From Hallerella sp963656065 (GTDB lineage: Bacteria; Fibrobacterota; Fibrobacteria; Fibrobacterales; Fibrobacteraceae), in the NCBI GenBank assembly GCA_963656065.1, contig CAVKGV010000009.1, positions 1 to 64,000 on the forward strand: a DNA stretch of 64,000 nucleotides, written 5' to 3'. A model generated the notes under the pieces. It saw nothing but the letters and a program-made list of their open reading frames with translations, was not told the origin of the DNA and made no database searches. The position numbers and the translations under genes were made by a program. Shown piece after piece: positions 35,398-44,653 of this stretch. Position 1 is the first letter of the stretch, and every line of letters starts with the position of its first letter.

Positions 35398-38300
35398 ATG
35401 AAAAACGATTTTTTGAATGCGCAAAAGGCGAAGTCCGGCGTCTCCCTGATAGTCGTCCTGCTGTTTATGATGATTGCGACCATTGCCGCGACGGCGACGT
35501 ATAAGTGGATTACGTCCGAAAGCCGTTCGTCGGGTTCAAGGATGCTGCAGCGGGAAGCTTACCAGAGCGCAGTGGCGGGCATTGAAAACGCTCGGTCGTG
35601 GATTGCCTGGAACGCAAACGATGCCGGTGCGCTTATCAAGCAGTATCTCGATGGGGGAAAGGTTCCTGTCAATATTGACAAGCAGCTCCGTCCGTTGCAG
35701 CGGGCCGGGCAAAAGTACAACGTGTGGCTTACGGGCGTAAATACCGAAAGCTCGACATACAAACTAAAGATTCTTTCGGAAGGTGAAGCGCGAAATGGCG
35801 TAGCGAAACACAGCGAAATTGCCATTCTAAATGTCGATGGGCTTTACCAGGTGAAGATTCCGACTGAGAAGAGCTCTTCCGTTGTCGATTTCGACTATGC
35901 GTATTTTGGCGGAAGCACCAACAATAGCGGCAATATGAATCCTTCTTCGATGCTTATTAATGGGAACTGGTCGGGAAACCCGAATACGGTTTCCAAAAAT
36001 TTTGTGGTGACGGGAAATGCAAGTTTGAGTGGCGATAACCTTTCTGTTGCCGGGACGACTTGTATCGGTGGAAATTTGAGCACGCAGAACGGATTTACCG
36101 GCAGGGATTTGTATGTAGCGGGAAATGCATCGAACTTTAACGGAACGCTTTACGGCGATGCCTACATCGAAGGCGATTTCCAGGTGGGAAGTGCTTGCGG
36201 CAGTAAAAATTTTGCCATTCTCGGGAACGTGACGCTCAACGGAAAATTGGATCCCGGTGATTGTTCTGGGAAGCGCATCGAAGGCAACCTTTGCACTAGC
36301 GAGTCCGGACAACTTGTTTCTTCGGGAGGAAACAACCCGTTCACTGTTTACAAAAACGTCTGGATGCCGGGAAATCAAAACGTCTGGTATAGTGGTTGGG
36401 GATACGACAACTATGATTCCTACAATAAAATCGTTTTAGGGAATAGTTCTGAATCGCAGGTTTATATCAAAACGGCGCATCCGTGGAAAGATTACGATGA
36501 TCACCGAAATCAAAAAACATTTACGGAAACGAGTGGGGAAAAGAGAACTTGTTCGCAGTACACTTCCGGACAGCCCCAATGTCTGGAATACGCGTATTGG
36601 GGCTGGTGGCGGGATTGTGCAAAATGGGGAACTTCAACGGCGTGCGGTAATTGGACCGAATGGAACGGGACTTCCTATTCCCCTTACCAGAAAAGAGACA
36701 AAAAAGACAACCTGTATTACCTCTTTTACGTGGAAGACGGTGTTGAAGATGTTGAATTCAAGACGTACAACAACACGTATTGGAATGCCTCTATCGGAGC
36801 CTATTATGTCGGAGGAAAACCGTTCTACGATATGTGGGACGTCTGGAACCAATATCGGTATGGAAATGTCAACAAATCGACTCCGGATGGACTTTCTCCC
36901 TATTGTAAGACGCAGAACGACTATAGCAATTCCAAAGATTTGAAGGATATCAGCGCCTTCCGTCCCGTTTGCAACGTGAATCCCTGGTTCAAGTCCGAAG
37001 GAACGGTTTCGCGGAATCTCCCTGCGGATGTTCCCTTTAGTTGCGCAGACGACGTAAAGGCTAGCTGCGATTCGATTTGGGAAAAGAAGCCCGGCTGCGA
37101 TGGATCAAACTATAAAGTGGACGACATGCTGGTGACGGCGTATTCCAAATTTGAAAGCTATGCAAACAAGGATTGTGCAAAAAATATTACGGTGTGGTCG
37201 AATGACATGAGCGCAAAAATGAACAAGTGCTATGAAGAAATTACCAAGGATTCAGATTCCAAGCGCGCTGATGAGAACCTCTATAACGGATATTTGGTCG
37301 TGAAGGTGTCTTCGAATGGGTTGCAGAATCCATCGGAAGTGCTAAAAGGAAAATTCATTATTATCGTGACAAATTCGCTTGGACAGCAAAATTTGCCTTC
37401 GACGACATCGGACTCCTATGTGTTTCTTTATCTGAGTGAAGGCGGGTCGCAAATCCAACCGCAAGGCAACGGTCCATTTAACTATTTCATCTATACGGAA
37501 AAGGATGTGGGAAACCTTCTGTTCAATAATGTCAAGTTGAGTGGTTCGGTTTATGCGGCGGCGAGTACCTGTGCAAAAATCACGAACATGACCATCAAGG
37601 AAATCGACTATAACAAGGGTCTTCTTGATGACCTCGCGAACAGTGGCATCGTCTGCAACAACGACGGTTCTTCTTGCGGTGGTTCCAATTCCGGCGGTTC
37701 CTCGACAGGCTCTTCATCGAGCAGCGTCAATTACGGGGGGACGGATCCGCATTACATCTCGATGGCTCCGCAGCTCGGCGTTTCGCTCGAAACGCAATAC
37801 GAGAACAAGGAAAAGGTGACGACTTCGGGCGATACGACGCGTCTTGCCGGTTCCTACATCGTGCTTCCGCGCGTAATCTATCTGCCGTCGAATCCCGCCG
37901 GGAAACTGGAAGACTATTATAACGTGCTCGGCCTGAACGGAGCGAGCGTCAAAAAGTCGGATGTCCGCGTGAATTCGTGTGCAAGTTCTGATGCGTCGCT
38001 GAATGTGAGCGGGACGCTTTACAGCGCAACGACCGGTTCCCTCACACAGGGCGTCTATACGTGCAAAACGAGCGCTTCGAGCTACGAGGACGTTCCCTTC
38101 TGGGTCGTCATCGGCAGCGAATCGGGAAACGCTCCCACCGTCTATTTCGAAAAGTCTTCCCAGGAAATCGCTTCGACGCAGTCCCAGCCGGATTCCATCC
38201 GGGTGGTCGTTCCCAAGCACACGAGCGACATTACGCTCAACTATTCGTGGTCGGGGGCGGAATCCGCAGGCTGGAACATCAATAGCGTCGGCGGCTGTTC

Positions 38301-41300
38301 CGTCAGTTCCGGAAAGTGCAGCATGACGCTATCCGCGGCGGAAGAATCCATTGTGACGCTTTTCACGGTGACGACTTCCGGGGCTTCGAGCGGAACTTTC
38401 GTCGTCTATCTCGACGCGGGCTCGGGCTATCAGATCGGTGCGCCTTCCATGGCGGAAATCCACATCCAGAGCGGCATTACCGTTGTGCGCAAGGATGTAA
38501 ATGTCGGAGACATCAAAACCTATTGCGACCTGAATCCTTCGGTATGCCCGGACGAGGATCTTTCAAACTGGCCCGTGGGAAATTGCAACGCGGGAACGAC
38601 GGAATGGGTGCGGGTCGCTTCGGGCGTCGCCTGTTCGCCGGTGACGAAAAACGAGCAGTGGAACTGCATCTCGGGCGGGACGGGAGAAGTTCGCCTCGAA
38701 AAGGGAAGTGACAAGTCGGGCTGCATTGTCATCGTCCCGGATAGTTCCATCAAGCTCGAAACGATGGAAAATGGCAAAACCTATCCTCTCCGTGCGGGTA
38801 TCTTTGCGAAAAAGCAGACACTCACCGTCGGGTTTACCGGAGACGTGGGCGGAAAGAATCCGAAAATCAACGTGCGCATTGAACGCAGTTCTTCGGGAAC
38901 CAAGGATTCCTACTGCGATTATGGAAATTCGAGCGATCACACGTGCAAGATAGATGTCTTCTACGGAGACTATGTAACACTTTCCCTCGACACGAGTTCA
39001 AACGATCATGACAATTTCAATTATTGGAAGTGCGAAAACGCGAGCGGGAACTGCCCGACGGACATCCTTTCGAGTACAACATTCCCGGCGTTTACCATTC
39101 GGGAATCCGAATATACGATGATGGCGCATTTCGGGGAGTCCGACAAGCACTGCTTCTTTGACGAATTTACACATCCGGACATCCTTTGCGGCTCTGCGTA
39201 TGCGGACGAGGAATATTGCGTCGCGGACTATGCCGGTGGCAATTCAAAGGCCAAATGGCTCTCCGTTTCGGGAGCGAAAACATCGCTTTCGCTTGAAAAC
39301 GGAAATCTCTCCGTGCCGAAAAATTCTCCGGTGGTGGTAATGAGTTCCGTGAATGCGGGACTTTACGGAACGCTGAAGGCGCTTATGCAGGTAACGCGCG
39401 AGACTTCGAGCCATGACAAATCTAGCGATGAAATCCGGAAAACGGGACTTCTTCTGCGTGCGACAAAGAACGCTTCGGAATATCTGATGCTGAACGTGTA
39501 TGCGAACAAGAGCGGAAACTTAGAAGCGACATATTGCATTGGGAACAATTGCAAGTCAAAGGAATTTTTGGGTGGCTATTCGACGGTTGCGGTTTCATCT
39601 AATGCGATGGTGATGGTCGAGGCGAAGCTTAAACAGGGAGGCGGGGAATCCGTTGACTCTTTGGTTGTCACGGCTTACAAGGATAGCTATTACGGAACTC
39701 CGATCGGCTATTCGGCGGCGTTTGCGCTTTCCGGTGACGATTATGCGAGGCTTTCGACGCGGGAACACGAGTATGTCGGATTTGCGCTTGCGAGCGAAAA
39801 GGTGCGCCTCTACGGAATCGGCTGGAAAAGCGAGGATTACGCTTCGGAATGCCACGATACCTATCCGACGCTCAAATGCTCGTTCAGCGCCGTGGCGGAA
39901 AACGGCTTTGTCCCGACGGGAAAGAGCGTAAAACCCTGGGTGGGGCATTCCGCCTGGTACAGTTCCAAAAATTGCACGGAGCACTTTTCTTACCAGGGAT
40001 CGGATGCGTGCGGCGGAAGTGAATATTCCAAAACTTCATGCGGAGACTCTTACACCTTTAGTGCGAGCGGAGCCGGCGCCCACGGCTATATGGATGGAGA
40101 GAACTGGATAAAGACCGCCTTTGCGAGCCTGGACTGCTACGGTGAAACGGCGACCGAATCCCTGTGGAACAGCGACGAGGCGAATTGCGGAAAGTTCTGG
40201 ACCGGAAAATTTACGGAATGCTCGAACCACGAAAATTTGCTGACGGCGTCTTTTGATATTTCTCCGGGCGAGGGAACCGTCAAAGTGCTCGAATCCGCGG
40301 CGAACATGCGGAGCGCAAAACTGAAAGTGAAAATCGATTCCGTTTCGACCGGATCGGTGGATTTCGAAGTGTATTTTGGGAGCAAGGACGCTAGCGGCAA
40401 TCTTTATTACAGCCAGTCGGTGCGCGTGTCGCGCTACGGGGCTTTCGATTTCGACATCGTGCAGGAAATGTCGGCGAATGCGGAAACGGGCTTCGATCCC
40501 GAAAACGTGACGGGCGTTTACTACAAGAACAGCGGGGCGACTGTGCGCCTGGCTTCCTTGACTACGGAATGCTCTAACGCCATTTCACTTTCTGCGTGCC
40601 GGGCTACATACAAGAGCGGATCGATATGGACGATTGAAGCGGACGTTTCGAATACGGATAAAATCGAATCGTTTACGATGATGCGAACGGTCGATGGCGG
40701 AGAAAATACGGTTAAAGTCGAATGCAACGCTGCGGACAACTGCTTCTTTGACGGCCAGACGGCAAAGCTCAATTTTACGGACGACAGGTCGCCTTACCAA
40801 TCCGAGCAGGGAAAATCCTACGCTTTCCATCTATCGCTCAGCGGAAACGGCGGAAACACCACGCTCGAAAAGGACTGCTCGGTTTCTCCGGAAACAATCG
40901 GAAAAATTACGGCTTCGTGCAACATCAGCAAGACGTCCGTGTGTTCCGGCGAGGGACTTCCGAGATTCTCCGCTTCGCTTGACGGATGCCCGGCGGGAGG
41001 CTGCGCATGGAAGATTTCTTCGGACAACGGGAAAATTTCGGAAACAGGTTCGCAAACGACTTACAACAGCTCGTTCTCAGGTGAAAATACAGCGGGAAAC
41101 CCGTGGGAACCGGGAACGTATAAGATAAAACTGGAATCCGCGAATTCGGAATATCCGTTTGACGGATGCTACGAAGAGTTCTCGGTGACCGAAGCGAAGA
41201 GCTCTTCGAGCGTCGAAGAATCGAGCAGCTCGGCTGCGGGGGGGGGGAGCAGTTCGAGTGTAAAATCGCTTAGCGTTACCTGCGGAATTACATCGCATAA

Positions 41301-42357
41301 CTGGGAAATTTATACGGGCGAACCCTACGAAAGCATCGACTTCTATTTCTACGTAAAAAACAATGTTTCGGAGGAAAGCCAATATCCGGTTGTCGTTTAT
41401 AGGGATTCGGAAACCTTTAGTTCGGCTAACCTAAATTCCTGGTCGGGTGTGACGGCGGTTTCTTTGGGAAAACTAGCGAAAGGATCCCACACCTATTCCG
41501 TTCGCTATAACGGAGAAGAAATCTGTTCGTCTTCCATTCAAATTGTTTCCCCGCTCTCTTGTTCCGTCGATAAAACAAAGATCGGGTTTGGGGACAGCTT
41601 TACGCTTACGGCCTCCTATGCCGGCAACTGTTGGAATTCAAGCCTTTCCGGAAACGGCGCTACCGGTGCGAATTGCGGAAGTTCATACGTGATAACGCCG
41701 ACGGCGATGGGAACGCAGACATATGTATATCAGGTGACGAACGGATCGGTCGGTTCCGCGGCCTGTACGACTTCTGTCGCGGTTTCCGAAGTCGCCCCGA
41801 CGGTGGAATGTCCCGATGCGCAGACGAAATCGGTAGGCGGCACGGTTGCCATCTCTCCCAAAACGCTTACGGGATGCGGTACGGACAACGGTTGTTCCTA
41901 TACGGTAAACGATGTCAATTCGCAAGTTGGCAGCGGCACCATCAAAAACGGGGAAAAGTTCTCCTTTGCCGGGGCTTCTTCTGCGGGAACGGAAACTTAT
42001 ACGCTGAATGTTTCAAATTCCGAAGGTTCGGCAGAATGTAACTTTGATGTGACCTATGAAGAAGGAGTTTCTTTCAATTGCAATGCGAATAATTCAACGG
42101 TGATTGCCAAGGAAGAGGAAAAGGAAATGTCAGCGAACACTTGTACAAGTTACACGATGGATGGCGCGACAACGCTTCAAATCGGTTGCTGGTATGCGCC
42201 TTCGACGCCTGTAACAATCGAACTCCTTGATTGTACAGGATCTGTTGTGGATGTTTCCCATACGTGTGGGGGCTGGCAAAGTGTTCCCGTAGGGGGGACT
42301 TGTACGATTTATCTGTATCCACAAAAAGCAATAAAATGGAAATTTAACAATTGGTAA
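35398..42357 (+). CDS. Giant PilX-like minor pilin, putative pilus-tip adhesin
   Basis: This 2319-residue protein starts with a PilX/GspK-like prepilin helix (SGVSLIVVLLFMMIATIAA, cleavage after Gly15, no Glu5). A beta-solenoid-like region (about 175-335, repeating G-N-L/V strands such as LYVAGNASNFNGTLYGDAY) and a Cys/Trp-rich region (380-600) follow, then a Gly/Ser linker (758-778), a long series of Ig-like and beta-sandwich domains with paired cysteines, a YTMMAHF segment like InlB-type repeats (about 1236), a second poly-Ser linker (1935-1955), and more Ig-like domains to the end. PilX proteins are normally about 200 residues. The gene contains a G10 run at 41238-41247. Adhesion to plant fibre is inference from the architecture. 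Confidence 0.85.
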   Translation: MKNDFLNAQKAKSGVSLIVVLLFMMIATIAATATYKWITSESRSSGSRMLQREAYQSAVAGIENARSWIAWNANDAGALIKQYLDGGKVPVNIDKQLRPLQRAGQKYNVWLTGVNTESSTYKLKILSEGEARNGVAKHSEIAILNVDGLYQVKIPTEKSSSVVDFDYAYFGGSTNNSGNMNPSSMLINGNWSGNPNTVSKNFVVTGNASLSGDNLSVAGTTCIGGNLSTQNGFTGRDLYVAGNASNFNGTLYGDAYIEGDFQVGSACGSKNFAILGNVTLNGKLDPGDCSGKRIEGNLCTSESGQLVSSGGNNPFTVYKNVWMPGNQNVWYSGWGYDNYDSYNKIVLGNSSESQVYIKTAHPWKDYDDHRNQKTFTETSGEKRTCSQYTSGQPQCLEYAYWGWWRDCAKWGTSTACGNWTEWNGTSYSPYQKRDKKDNLYYLFYVEDGVEDVEFKTYNNTYWNASIGAYYVGGKPFYDMWDVWNQYRYGNVNKSTPDGLSPYCKTQNDYSNSKDLKDISAFRPVCNVNPWFKSEGTVSRNLPADVPFSCADDVKASCDSIWEKKPGCDGSNYKVDDMLVTAYSKFESYANKDCAKNITVWSNDMSAKMNKCYEEITKDSDSKRADENLYNGYLVVKVSSNGLQNPSEVLKGKFIIIVTNSLGQQNLPSTTSDSYVFLYLSEGGSQIQPQGNGPFNYFIYTEKDVGNLLFNNVKLSGSVYAAASTCAKITNMTIKEIDYNKGLLDDLANSGIVCNNDGSSCGGSNSGGSSTGSSSSSVNYGGTDPHYISMAPQLGVSLETQYENKEKVTTSGDTTRLAGSYIVLPRVIYLPSNPAGKLEDYYNVLGLNGASVKKSDVRVNSCASSDASLNVSGTLYSATTGSLTQGVYTCKTSASSYEDVPFWVVIGSESGNAPTVYFEKSSQEIASTQSQPDSIRVVVPKHTSDITLNYSWSGAESAGWNINSVGGCSVSSGKCSMTLSAAEESIVTLFTVTTSGASSGTFVVYLDAGSGYQIGAPSMAEIHIQSGITVVRKDVNVGDIKTYCDLNPSVCPDEDLSNWPVGNCNAGTTEWVRVASGVACSPVTKNEQWNCISGGTGEVRLEKGSDKSGCIVIVPDSSIKLETMENGKTYPLRAGIFAKKQTLTVGFTGDVGGKNPKINVRIERSSSGTKDSYCDYGNSSDHTCKIDVFYGDYVTLSLDTSSNDHDNFNYWKCENASGNCPTDILSSTTFPAFTIRESEYTMMAHFGESDKHCFFDEFTHPDILCGSAYADEEYCVADYAGGNSKAKWLSVSGAKTSLSLENGNLSVPKNSPVVVMSSVNAGLYGTLKALMQVTRETSSHDKSSDEIRKTGLLLRATKNASEYLMLNVYANKSGNLEATYCIGNNCKSKEFLGGYSTVAVSSNAMVMVEAKLKQGGGESVDSLVVTAYKDSYYGTPIGYSAAFALSGDDYARLSTREHEYVGFALASEKVRLYGIGWKSEDYASECHDTYPTLKCSFSAVAENGFVPTGKSVKPWVGHSAWYSSKNCTEHFSYQGSDACGGSEYSKTSCGDSYTFSASGAGAHGYMDGENWIKTAFASLDCYGETATESLWNSDEANCGKFWTGKFTECSNHENLLTASFDISPGEGTVKVLESAANMRSAKLKVKIDSVSTGSVDFEVYFGSKDASGNLYYSQSVRVSRYGAFDFDIVQEMSANAETGFDPENVTGVYYKNSGATVRLASLTTECSNAISLSACRATYKSGSIWTIEADVSNTDKIESFTMMRTVDGGENTVKVECNAADNCFFDGQTAKLNFTDDRSPYQSEQGKSYAFHLSLSGNGGNTTLEKDCSVSPETIGKITASCNISKTSVCSGEGLPRFSASLDGCPAGGCAWKISSDNGKISETGSQTTYNSSFSGENTAGNPWEPGTYKIKLESANSEYPFDGCYEEFSVTEAKSSSSVEESSSSAAGGGSSSSVKSLSVTCGITSHNWEIYTGEPYESIDFYFYVKNNVSEESQYPVVVYRDSETFSSANLNSWSGVTAVSLGKLAKGSHTYSVRYNGEEICSSSIQIVSPLSCSVDKTKIGFGDSFTLTASYAGNCWNSSLSGNGATGANCGSSYVITPTAMGTQTYVYQVTNGSVGSAACTTSVAVSEVAPTVECPDAQTKSVGGTVAISPKTLTGCGTDNGCSYTVNDVNSQVGSGTIKNGEKFSFAGASSAGTETYTLNVSNSEGSAECNFDVTYEEGVSFNCNANNSTVIAKEEEKEMSANTCTSYTMDGATTLQIGCWYAPSTPVTIELLDCTGSVVDVSHTCGGWQSVPVGGTCTIYLYPQKAIKWKFNNW
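41238..41247 (+). repeat. G10 homopolymer in the giant pilin gene (possible phase switch)
   Basis: Ten G residues encode Ala-Gly-Gly-Gly in the Ser linker. With nine G the frame meets TAA at 41261-41263; with eleven it meets TAG at 41271-41273. Either change removes about 365 C-terminal residues. Tracts of this length are typical contingency loci in surface adhesin genes. Confidence 0.7.
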
Positions 42358-42378
42358 TCTAAATTCTTCAATGCAAGA

Positions 42379-42403
42379 ACCGGTCTTCCAAAGGAAGACC
42401 GGT
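42379..42403. terminator. Strong hairpin between convergent giant pilin and Rpn genes
   Basis: An eleven-base perfect stem ACCGGTCTTCC/GGAAGACCGGT with loop AAA. No long T run follows on either side, so termination is likely but not of the textbook form. Confidence 0.65.
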
Positions 42404-42425
42404 CGTAAATTTAGATGCTTTCAGG

Positions 42426-43466
42426 TTAAAGCGCTTTTATCTCTTCGGGCGAAAGACCGCAGCGCTTTGAAATAATCTCGATGGGAACACCGTCATCGCG
42501 CAGGCCTTTCGCTAGTTCCTTTTTGCCGATAGAAATTCCTTTTTGAATTCCTTCTTGAATGCCGTCTTTGATTCCTTTCTTGAGCCCTTCCTGAATGCCT
42601 TTTTCTATACCTTCTTTGATGCCTTCCCGATGTCCGGTGTCAAAGCCTTCTTTCATTCCTTCCTTGACGCCTTCCCGGTGGCCTGCATCAAAACCTTCCT
42701 TGTGCCCGGTCTCAATCGCATATTTCCGAATGGCATAGGCGTCCCATTTCCGCATTTGTTCCAAATTAATCATACGCTGTTCCTCTTTGCTTAATCTAGC
42801 TAATTCCGAGATGGGAAACAATAGTTCAAAAGCGGTTCCCGCATAGAAGTTCGGCATCTTTTGCAGATTCTTGATGTTCTTGATGGCGAAAAGTCCTTTA
42901 TCAAGAAGAGTTTTCAGCTCGGTTATTTTCTTTTTAAACTTGGGAAGTTCCACGAAAACAAAGTTTAGCGTCTCGCTGAGACAATTCCCGTCCTTTTCCC
43001 GGAGTTTTGCCCGATGAATGTATCTTGTATCGTCAAAGAATTCAAATTCCATAAATACAATTGTAATGACGGCGTCTAGGGCGTATGCGTATGTTTTGCC
43101 GCGGCTTCCCTGGGCGATTGTGGTTTGCGCGGCGTAATAGATGGCGCGGTTTACGATGTTTTCCTGTTTGGCGATTTGGACTTCGATGATGAATCTCCGC
43201 TTTTCCGAATCGATGCAGTATAGGTCAAATATCGAAGCGCGGTTTTCGTTTGAACCTTCGGTAAATTCCTTGTCGCGCGACTGCACATCTGTAATCGGTC
43301 TGTCGATTTCTCCTTCCAATACGGCATTTAAAAGCGCAATCAGGCATACCTTGTTCTGCGTGTCGGGATTGAACGCCTTTTTGAATGTCCTGTCGAGGAG
43401 AAGGTCGGCATAGACGCCTGCACCTCGGTACTCTTCGAATGTTTCTTCTCTGTTTTCAAAATCCAT
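42426..43466 (-). CDS. Rpn family PD-(D/E)XK nuclease/putative transposase
   Basis: The 346-residue protein belongs to the Rpn/PDDEXK_2 family (often annotated transposase). The nuclease core shows SIFDLYC followed by FIIEVQIAKQ, the D...ExQ catalytic pattern. The C-terminal 90 residues consist of imperfect GxxEGxxxG repeats (for example KEGMKEGFDTGHREGIKEGI), a length-variable coiled or helical tail typical of the family. E. coli Rpn proteins are DNA endonucleases that promote RecA-independent recombination. No terminal inverted repeats surround the gene, so it is not an insertion sequence. AAGGAGG precedes the ATG. Confidence 0.9.
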   Translation of the reverse strand: MDFENREETFEEYRGAGVYADLLLDRTFKKAFNPDTQNKVCLIALLNAVLEGEIDRPITDVQSRDKEFTEGSNENRASIFDLYCIDSEKRRFIIEVQIAKQENIVNRAIYYAAQTTIAQGSRGKTYAYALDAVITIVFMEFEFFDDTRYIHRAKLREKDGNCLSETLNFVFVELPKFKKKITELKTLLDKGLFAIKNIKNLQKMPNFYAGTAFELLFPISELARLSKEEQRMINLEQMRKWDAYAIRKYAIETGHKEGFDAGHREGVKEGMKEGFDTGHREGIKEGIEKGIQEGLKKGIKDGIQEGIQKGISIGKKELAKGLRDDGVPIEIISKRCGLSPEEIKAL

Positions 43467-43635
43467 TTTTCCTCCTTGTTGAATTTTTATGGCAGAGGGA
43501 TTTCTTGTCCATTGTGTACAACGCTTTTCGAAACGATTTTTCTACCGGAGAATTGTAAATTTTTACGATTTTCAATTTTTGAAAATTTGACGCGTTTGAA
43601 ATTTGCCATTCTGGATTCAAAGGCGGCGCAATTTC

Positions 43636-43641
43636 TATATT
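43636..43641 (+). promoter_or_regulatory. TATATT -10-like element seven nt before trpS
   Basis: TATATT is followed by TTCTTCT and the ATG of trpS. There is no Shine-Dalgarno. A TTGCCA at 43603-43608 is too far (27 nt) to act as a normal -35. Confidence 0.5.
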
Positions 43642-43648
43642 TTCTTCT

Positions 43649-44653
43649 ATGAAAAAGATTTCTCTTACGGGCATCAAGCCCACAGGAACTCCCCATCTGG
43701 GAAACTATCTGGGGGCGATTCGTCCGGCGCTTGAACTGGCGAAGGACTACGAAACGATTTACTTTATCGCGGACTATCACGCTCTCACGACCGTGCACAA
43801 CGGCGACGAGATGCGCGAAAACATTCGGAAAGTCGCTGCGACATGGCTCGCTTGCGGACTCGATCCGGATGCCGGGCTTTTTTACAAGCAAAGCGACATT
43901 CCCGAAATCTTTGAACTTAGCTGGGCGCTCAGCTGCTTTACGCCAAAGGGATTCATGAACCGGGCTCACGCTTACAAGGCGAAGGTCGAGGCGAACCGCA
44001 CCGCGGGCGAGGATCTCGATACGAACATCAATATGGGACTTTATTGTTATCCGTGCCTGATGGACGCTGACATTCTGATGTTCAATGCGGACGTGGTTCC
44101 CGTCGGAAAGGACCAGAAACAGCATGTGGAATTTGCGCGCGACATCGCCATCCGGTTCAACAAGCAGATGGGAAAGAACGTCTTTACCGTGCCGGAGCCT
44201 TTCATCCAGGAAACGACGGACGTGATTCCGGGTCTTGACGGTCGCAAGATGAGCAAGTCCTACGACAATACGATTGAAATTTTCCTTGACCCGAAAGCGC
44301 TCAAGAAAAAGCTCGGAAAAATCGTGACGAACAGCCTTCCTCTCGAAGCGCCGAAGGATCCGGATACGTGCAATGTTTTTCGGCTCTACAAACTTTTTGC
44401 GACCGCGGAAGAAACCGCTGCGCTGGCGGAAACGTATCGTGCCGGCGGGATGGGCTGGGGTTATGCGAAAGGCGAACTCCAGAAAGTCTTAGAACGCACA
44501 TTCGGCGAAGCGCGGGAAAAGTACAACGACCTGATGACGCATCCGGAAAGAATCGATGAAATTCTCCGGGCAGGAGCGGAAAAGGCGCGGCCTGTGGCGC
44601 GCGCCCATCTAGAACAGGTTCGCGAAGTCCTAGGTTACGGGAATATCCTCTGA
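43649..44653 (+). CDS. trpS: Tryptophan--tRNA ligase
   Basis: This 334-residue class I synthetase charges tRNA-Trp. The HIGH-type motif is PTGTPHLGNYLGAI at residues 11-24 and the KMSKS loop is GRKMSKSYDN near 196. Length and domain order are normal. The gene has no Shine-Dalgarno sequence; its ATG follows a TATATT by seven nt, so the transcript may be leaderless. The last 24 nt overlap the end of the convergent NfeD gene. Confidence 0.97.
   Translation: MKKISLTGIKPTGTPHLGNYLGAIRPALELAKDYETIYFIADYHALTTVHNGDEMRENIRKVAATWLACGLDPDAGLFYKQSDIPEIFELSWALSCFTPKGFMNRAHAYKAKVEANRTAGEDLDTNINMGLYCYPCLMDADILMFNADVVPVGKDQKQHVEFARDIAIRFNKQMGKNVFTVPEPFIQETTDVIPGLDGRKMSKSYDNTIEIFLDPKALKKKLGKIVTNSLPLEAPKDPDTCNVFRLYKLFATAEETAALAETYRAGGMGWGYAKGELQKVLERTFGEAREKYNDLMTHPERIDEILRAGAEKARPVARAHLEQVREVLGYGNIL

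Noticed and set aside
42540..42720. CRISPR-like array from the periodic CTTCTTTGATGCC-type sequence
   Set aside because: The periodicity is the coding sequence of the Gly/Glu repeat tail of the Rpn protein; there are no spacers of constant length.
42426..43466. Insertion sequence around the Rpn-type gene
   Set aside because: No terminal inverted repeats or target duplications are visible; Rpn proteins are chromosomal nucleases despite the transposase label.
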